Origin: Gentiana macrophylla | Lineage: Eukaryota > Streptophyta > Magnoliopsida > Gentianales > Gentianaceae | Assembly (NCBI GenBank): GCA_026214975.1 | Contig: CM047810.1 | Coordinates: forward strand, 33,357,255 to 33,421,254 | DNA: 64,000 nucleotides | Direction of reading: 5' to 3' | Made by a program: the position numbers and the translations under genes | In this document: piece after piece, positions 59,000 through 64,000 of the stretch | Numbering within the stretch: the first letter of the stretch is position 1 | Layout of the letters: the number at the start of each line of letters is the position of its first letter | The notes under the pieces: generated by a model | What the model saw: the letters and a program-made list of their open reading frames with translations, nothing else | Told to the model about the DNA's origin: nothing | The model's database searches: none

Positions 59000-59671
59000 G
59001 TCCTGCAGACTTATGGAGATTTTCATTTGCAAACTTTTTGAGTCTGACCTGCAGCTCAGTTCTGATTTTCGGTCCTGCAGACTTAAGGAGTTTTTCATTT
59101 GCAAACTTTCTGAGTCTAACCTGCAGCTCAGTTCTGATCGTCTGTCCTCCAAACTTAAGGAGTTTGTCATTTGCAAACTGCAGCTCAGTTCTAATCGTCT
59201 GTCCTGCAGACTTAAGGAGTTTGTTATTTGCAAACTTTCTGAGTCTGACCTGCAGCTCAGTTCTGATCATCTGTCGTGCAGACTTAAGAAGTTTGTCATT
59301 TTGCAAACTTTTTGAGTCCGACCTGCAGCTCAGTTCTGATCGTCTGTCCTGCAGACTTAATGATTTTGTCATTTTGCAAACTTTCTGAGTCTGACCTACA
59401 GCTCACTTCTGATCGTCTATCCTGTAGACTTAAGGAGTTTGTCATTTGCAAACTTTTTGAGTCTGACATGCAGCTCAATTCTGATCGTCTGTCCTGCAGA
59501 CTTAGGGAGTTTGTCATTTGCAAACTTTATGAGTCTGACCTGCGGCTCAGTTCAGATCGTCTGTCCTGCAGACTTCGGGAGTTTGTCATTTGCAAACTTT
59601 CTGAGTCTGACCTGCAGCTCAGTTCTGGTCGTCTGTCATGCAGACTTAGGGAGTTTGTCCTTTGCAAACTT
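59000..59671. repeat. 72-bp tandem array, right part
   Basis: About nine units of the GAGTCTGACCTGCAGCTCAG family. In the minus-strand direction of the Tat element they start just after the pol stop codon. Confidence 0.93.
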
Positions 59672-59753
59672 TTATAAAATCATCATGCATAACAGAAAAA
59701 ACAAAATTTATAGCTAAAAGATTGAACTAATATATAAAAGTCTGGAACCTGTC

Positions 59754-59830
59754 CTAGACGTATATCTTGCGGAGATTGCTGGCATGCCGACTCCGTGGAA
59801 TGGTCCTGCCATTAGAATTAGCCTCTGAGG
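59754..59830 (-). pseudogene. Tat pol (integrase) C-terminal remnant
   Basis: The minus strand reads DPSEANSNGRTIPRSRHASN then LRKIYV and a TAG stop at 59754. Ty3/Gypsy pol proteins of this lineage end with a similar IPRxWNxxNLRxYY segment. Everything upstream of it, back to a gag-like start, is gone. Confidence 0.6.
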
Positions 59831-59873
59831 GATCTCCTAGATCCTTCCCTTGTATTTCTACCAGGATAAAGGC

Positions 59874-60118
59874 CTATAGGGCCGATCCATCAACGACAGC
59901 TGGTTGTTCCACCAGCGCTTGTTGTGTCGGATTCAAAGCGATTTTTGCTCCTTGTTGAGGCTGGTTAGCGTTGGTGGGATCTGCTGCCACCCCTCCTCCA
60001 GCATTTTTACTACCATCGTTGGCAGTTTCCCCCTGGTGTATTCTTGTTATTATTTTTTGGTGGCTTGATGATCTTGATCTTGAATAATTGTTATTAGGAG
60101 GCCCTCCTTCTAGCGCCA
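59874..60118 (-). pseudogene. Tat primer-site region and gag-start-like remnant
   Basis: Directly after the right LTR the minus strand has TGGCGCTAGAAGGAGGG (60118-60102), a probable primer-binding site. The open frame then reads NNNYSRSRSSSHQKI, a basic, serine-rich stretch, and GGGVAADPTNANQPQQG, ending at a stop near 59874. It may be the gag N-terminus, but no gag domain is present. Confidence 0.45.
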
Positions 60119-60120
60119 AT

Positions 60121-60728
60121 TGATGATGCTGGATCTCTCGTCTATGAATAAATCCGGGCCGTATTTCTCCTAGTGACAATTACTCCAAGAATATGCCCCA
60201 AGAACAAGATGTAAGTAAAATGGGGTGGTGTTTGTGATTTTTAGACGGAGCCTGGGTTATTTTCTCAAGTTGCCTACGTATCCTGTAATTGTTCAGGAAT
60301 CAAGTCATTCGTAGTTCCTTGGCCTTGTTTGGTTTCGGGTGGGGTTGGATCCATTTGGATCTAACCCAATTTTTTATTCACTCCATTATCTTATTTATCA
60401 TTATTTTATTAATTCTATTCTTTTATTATAAATTATCTCATCAATCATTCAACATCAACAAATAAAATAATATTAATCAATTCACTTTATTCACCAACTA
60501 CACTATTTATCCATTACTTTTTCAATTTAATATTTTATTAAAATTTCTCTCACCAATCATTTCTTCAACTATACAAATTTCAACGTTATAATCATTATTT
60601 CACTATATTTTATTTTACTTTCTCTTCTCTTGAATCCATTTAACCCCAATCCAACCCGAAACCAAACATGGAGGGTTGTTTATATAGGGGACGATTTATC
60701 CATTTCCTTGTCCTGCAAGGAATTATAC

Positions 60729-60786
<58 letters not shown>

Positions 60787-61177
60787 TCTCTAAGGATTAA
60801 TACACGTAAATCCCTATCAATCAGGGATAATTATGGACATATTTAAATGTCAGGATCAGAGCCTTTGTGACTTAGGATTATTTCCTTATTTATCTTTAGT
60901 TATCCAGCATGTGGAATAACAGCCGGGGTTGCTCTGCGCGTCCTGCGCCGAGCCCTCAAGGCCACTATGGCCGAACTGGGCAGCTCCTCTTCACCAGACC
61001 TTGGCCGACCTGCGGAGGCTGGAGGAGGAGTTTCTGCCGATCTCCCACCTGGGGTTAGGGACCTACCCTTAGGTATGCCTTTGGGGTTCCTGGCCCTTAA
61101 CGTCTTACTTTTAAAGGCTATTCATTTATTATATGACTTAAATGGATGACATGTGGCGTAGCTCGAGTCAGCCCTCA
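60121..61177 (-). repeat. 5' LTR of the Tat-like element, with MITE insertion
   Basis: 1057 bp. Without the MITE (60321-60672) it is about 705 bp, equal to the other LTR (702 bp). An (ATT)n microsatellite occupies about 60727-60786. Confidence 0.88.
60321..60672. mobile_element. Tourist-like MITE in the Tat 5' LTR
   Basis: Inverted ends GGCCTTGTTTGGTTTCGGGT and the complement of AACCCGAAACCAAACATGG bracket an AT-rich foldback of about 350 bp. The other LTR (about 35940) shows the uninterrupted sequence GTAGTTCTTTATGGTTG. The short target duplication is blurred. Confidence 0.8.
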
Positions 61178-62124
61178 TAAAAAACCAAATGGTACCGTAC
61201 ACTCCCTTCTTCATCAACATTCGCTGACTATAAGTTTAGTACGAAATCATGAAACAACATTCACCGAAAATGTTTTAAACGTTCCAGCAATCAAAACATA
61301 TATAAAAAAAAGGCTTGATCATCTTCATGATCTCCGGTCCCATAGAAAACACCAACAAAAATAGAACGATTAAATAGAGGAAATAGAGAATATTACAACG
61401 TATCAACATAGAGAACATCACCTTAAGGGAACAGATCTAATAAATCAACATATTTTTCTCAATACAAAATACAAATACGTATGATCAATAGAAAGATTTT
61501 GTAATATTCCGACTTTTCGAAAAAAGGCAGACGTGTTTTTTTATGAAAAATGGAATATTATGATTTACGGATTAAAGTATTTTTGAGTATATATATATTT
61601 TGGATAAATATGTATATATATTGGGAAAATCTGATTATTAATAATCAGGGAAAAATAATAAGAAATTATTATTTTTGGGATTTGTCTATTTAAGGAAAAT
61701 AAATCACATTAGTTCCCATTACCAAAAAGAAATCAGAAGTTTCCTACGTTCATTCATACGGCGCTGAGAGCACAAAATTAGGGCTAAGAGCTTTTCTTTC
61801 AGTTTCTAAGTCGGATCTTAACGATTTTCAGATCAGAGTGGAGCAGCGGAAACGTCGTGAAGAGAGCATCGATTCAGCACTCGAAAGTTAGGACTTTGTC
61901 AAGGTTTGGTGGGAATGGCTTGCTAAAAGGTAAGAGGCTCTTCCTACAAATTAATTATGGTTTAGAGAGGTTACATCGTGTTTTTGATTCGTTTTGTAAG
62001 AGGGCTTTCATATTGACTAATTGGTGTTTTATGATGTTAAGGTTAAGCAAATCTTGATGTTTATTGTGTGAAATTCATGTTTATGATTGTTAGATTGAAT
62101 TATAGAAGTGGATATTAGTTATAA
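61178..62124. other. DNA between the Tat-like element and the right-hand MULE
   Basis: No gene recognised. 61490-61930 has AT-rich sequence leading to a leader-like stretch (GCTAAGAGCTTTTCTTTCAG, GAGTGGAGCAGCGGAAACG, a possible GT donor in AAAAGGTAAGAGG) that resembles an LTR or a gene 5' end. I cannot decide which. Confidence 0.4.
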
Positions 62125-62422
62125 GGCCATCGTTAGAGAATTAATGATCATTTAGGACACTCCGAAATCTTATTTAGTTATAAGGACATTCTAATTTTAA
62201 GAAGGAAACTTATTTAGTTATAAGGACATTCTAATTTCAAGTGGATAAAGAAGAAGAAGGAAAAAAAGGAAGGAATGAAGAAAAAAAAAAGAGGAAGCGC
62301 TGGATGGAGCTGATGTTTGTTTGTTTGTTTGTTTGTTTTTTTAATTTAAATTCACCATATTTCTAAAGGTTATATATTTTGATCTAAAACTCGGATCGTC
62401 AAAATTCTAAAGGATACGGTTT

Positions 62423-62611
62423 GATGTCTGATGCAGTGACATTGATGTCTGATGCAGGGACATTGATGACTTATGCAGTGGCATTGATGTCTGATACAAG
62501 GACATTGATGACTTATGCAGTGACATTGATGTTTGATGCAGGGACATTGATGTCTGATGCAGGGACATTGATGACCGATGTAGGGACATTGATGAATGAT
62601 GCAGGGACATT
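62423..62611. repeat. 21-bp tandem array, 9 units
   Basis: Nine exact-length units of GATGTCTGATGCAGTGACATT type. The period of seven codons leaves frames open on both strands (for example MSLHQTS repeats on the minus strand), which is not evidence of a gene. Four to five more units lie at 62854-62961. Confidence 0.97.
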
Positions 62612-62622
62612 AAGCTAAACAA

Positions 62623-62661
62623 GATCGTCAAATGATTCAAGATCGTGTTAAAGAATTGAGG
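62623..62661 (+). pseudogene. Short bHLH-like (LHW-type) fragment
   Basis: Thirteen codons read DRQMIQDRVKELR, which matches the basic region and start of helix 1 of LONESOME HIGHWAY-type plant bHLH proteins as I remember them. Downstream sequence no longer matches, and a stop follows after the frame passes MNPIITRAQTTCGH. It could be a captured exon edge inside the MULE, or chance. Confidence 0.35.
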
Positions 62662-62853
62662 GATTCCACAATGAATCCAATTATCACGAGGGCACAAACA
62701 ACGTGTGGCCATTACAATAGTCATAGTGAAGAGTCTTTCTAGTTTCACCAAACTTGTACTTCTATCCATATTAAAAGCTCCACATTTGGAGAAATGCAAA
62801 ACAAGAGCAGAGTCGGGTCGATGCGATTGTTAGGTTTTATGCTTGATGACACC

Positions 62854-62961
62854 GATGTCGATCGCAGTGGGGACATTGACGACTTATGCAGTGACATTGA
62901 CGACTTATGCAGTGACATTGATGTCTGATGCAAGGACATTGATGACTTATGCAGTGACATT
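62854..62961. repeat. 21-bp tandem array, second block
   Basis: One 24-bp and four 21-bp units of the GACGACTTATGCAGTGACATT type, the same family as at 62423. Confidence 0.93.
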
Positions 62962-63201
62962 GATGACTGTATTTACAATTAGATAAATGATGCAATGATA
63001 TTGATGTCACCGCATATACAACTTGATACACACATTTGATAACTTTGTAAAGTAACTTTATTTCTTTGTTATCTTTAAATATTTGATTGATGTTGGTTTA
63101 TTTGATTAGTGTTGGTTTAAATTTTCGATAACTTTGTAAAATAACTGTATTTCTTTTCTTTTTTTTTTCTTTAAATGCATATTTTTACAACCAAAGATAT
63201 G

Positions 63202-63369
63202 CATAAATTGTTACAATAACACGTCACAGCATAAATCGTTACAATAACACGTCAGTGCATTATTCGATACAATAAGACATCACTGCATAGATCGCTACAA
63301 TAAGAAGTCACTACATAAATCGCTACAATGAGACGTCATTGCATAAATCGCTACAATGAGATTTCACTG
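63202..63369. repeat. 28-bp tandem array, 6 units
   Basis: Six units of CATAAATCGCTACAATGAGA + CGTCACTG. The same unit starts the array at 4197 in the other MULE. Confidence 0.95.
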
Positions 63370-63520
63370 ATCAATGTTGTCAATGGATCGCGGCGGTCAA
63401 TACGTCATGGTAGCCAATGAATCACGGCGGTGAATGCATCGGGGTGGTTAATGGATCCCGGTGGCCAATGCATCCGGGTAGGTGGTCAATGCATGACGGT
63501 GATCAATACGTCACGTCGAT
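63370..63520. repeat. 17-bp tandem array
   Basis: About eight degenerate units of GGTCAATGCATCGCGGT type, matching the right part of the array at 4600-5000. Confidence 0.88.
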
Positions 63521-63933
63521 TTTTATGAAGAAAAAAAATTGATTTTATGAAATTTATTCGAAAAATATCAAATTTGATTTTAGAATAAAGAAGACGAAAT
63601 AATATGAATTTTAGTGAAAAAATTATGATGATCCGAGTTTTAGATCAAAATATATGACCTTTAGAAATATGGTGAATTAAAAAAATAAAAATTAAAAAAA
63701 AACCCACCCACACGTTCAGTAATTTTTTTTTTTTTTTTTTTTTTTACTTTGAACGTTTTTTTTTTCCTCCTTCCTTTTTTCCCTCTTCCTCTTTATCCAC
63801 TTGAAATTAGAATGTCCTTATAACTAAATAAGTTTTCTTCTTAAAATTAGAATGTCCTTATAACTAAATAAGATTTCGGAGTGTCTTATTACCCATAATA
63901 AGTTGAAAATCAGTCCTTTTAAATAATTGGCCC

Positions 63934-64000
63934 ATTATAGAATGATATGACACGATTTGATGTCTTTTATTGCTACTTTTTATTTTGGCATTATATGTGT
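63934..64000. other. Right window edge
   Basis: AT-rich flank of the MULE, nothing recognised. Confidence 0.6.

Larger units (their letters stand above)
35756..61177 (-). mobile_element. Tat-like Ty3/Gypsy element, gag-pol deleted, with nested insertions
   Basis: Two related LTRs (60121-61177 and 35756-36457) flank 23.7 kb. On the minus strand the right LTR ends ...CATCATCA, followed after two bases by the primer-site-like TGGCGCTAGAAGGAGGG. The left LTR is preceded by a purine-rich tract. Between them lie a gag-start-like stretch, a pol C-terminus with its stop (59754), then long tandem arrays, the layout known for the Tat lineage, which carries tandem repeats between pol and the 3' LTR. 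Protease, RT, RNase H and most of integrase are missing. The flanks (AAAAC / TAAAA) do not give a clean 5-bp duplication, so recombination between two elements is possible. Confidence 0.65.
62125..63933. mobile_element. MULE with about 275-bp inverted ends and minisatellite interior
   Basis: 62149-62400 and 63625-63890 are inverted copies (shared blocks: GACACTCCGAAATCTTATTT, TTAGTTATAAGGACATTCTA twice per end, TTCACCATATTTCTAAAGGT, ATTTTGATCTAAAACTCGGA). The outermost about 30 bp match less well, so 62125 and 63933 are estimates and no 9-bp duplication was proven. The TIR blocks and internal repeats match the element at 2773-5385. No transposase is present. Confidence 0.75.

Noticed and set aside
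49034..59671. CRISPR-like direct repeats
   Set aside because: The units are contiguous with no unique spacers, and the context is a plant retrotransposon.
62407..62799. Minus-strand frame with MSLHQTS heptapeptide repeats
   Set aside because: The 21-bp period keeps the frame open. It is translated minisatellite DNA.
1..64000. tRNA, rRNA or other structured RNA genes
   Set aside because: No cloverleaf with paired A and B boxes or rRNA segment was noticed on reading. tRNA-like words found are retrotransposon primer sites. A tRNAscan run would settle this.

Overview
This is plant nuclear DNA, almost certainly from a eudicot. The evidence is a spliced S-adenosylmethionine synthetase gene with a 5'-UTR intron, a 16-exon FAD-synthase-like gene with plant-type GT-AG introns, and AT-rich intergenic DNA full of Copia, Ty3/Gypsy (Tat-like), Mutator, hAT, Stowaway, Tourist and Helitron sequences. 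The species cannot be named from the sequence alone.

Layout. 1-971 is the N-terminal part of a Helitron Rep/helicase gene on the minus strand, cut by the window edge. About 2773-5385 is a degenerate Mutator-like element (MULE) holding a decayed fragment of a plant methyltransferase gene plus minisatellite arrays. 6700-16530 is the genic island: the SAM synthetase gene (+) faces tail-to-tail a FAD-synthase-like gene (-) built from an N-terminal PAPS-reductase-like domain and a C-terminal MoCF (molybdopterin-binding) domain. A 331-bp hAT element with perfect 8-bp target duplications sits in one intron of the second gene. Small MITEs lie upstream of it.

From about 17 kb to 61.2 kb almost everything is nested transposons. 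A probable old Copia element (5' LTR about 18656-25530, gag from 31716) was hit by a 4852-bp MULE (9-bp TSD; carries a spliced, apparently intact B3-domain gene and a transposase-N-like remnant), a Tourist MITE, a three-level nest of LTR elements (25579-31701, three different 5-bp TSDs) and a 1974-bp TRIM element. From 35756 to 61177 lies a Tat-like Ty3/Gypsy element on the minus strand. It has lost nearly all of gag-pol but keeps its LTRs, a PBS, a polypurine tract, the pol C-terminus and long 3' tandem arrays (54-bp and 72-bp units). Those arrays hold a full Copia element (37092-45939, itself carrying a solo LTR and a small MULE-type MITE) and a Copia insertion whose 5-bp TSD and array flank occur twice (49599 and 57054), which implies a segmental duplication after insertion.

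The last 1.9 kb holds a second member of the first MULE family, with about 275-bp inverted ends, three kinds of internal minisatellite, and a short stretch matching the basic helix of LHW-type bHLH proteins.

Two host genes look functional: SAM synthetase (methyl donor supply) and the FAD-synthase-like gene. They do not form an operon-like unit and share no evident regulation. The most interesting biology is gene capture: three MULEs in one 64-kb window carry pieces of host-type genes (methyltransferase, B3, bHLH-like), and one of these, the B3 gene, still reads as a complete spliced frame.
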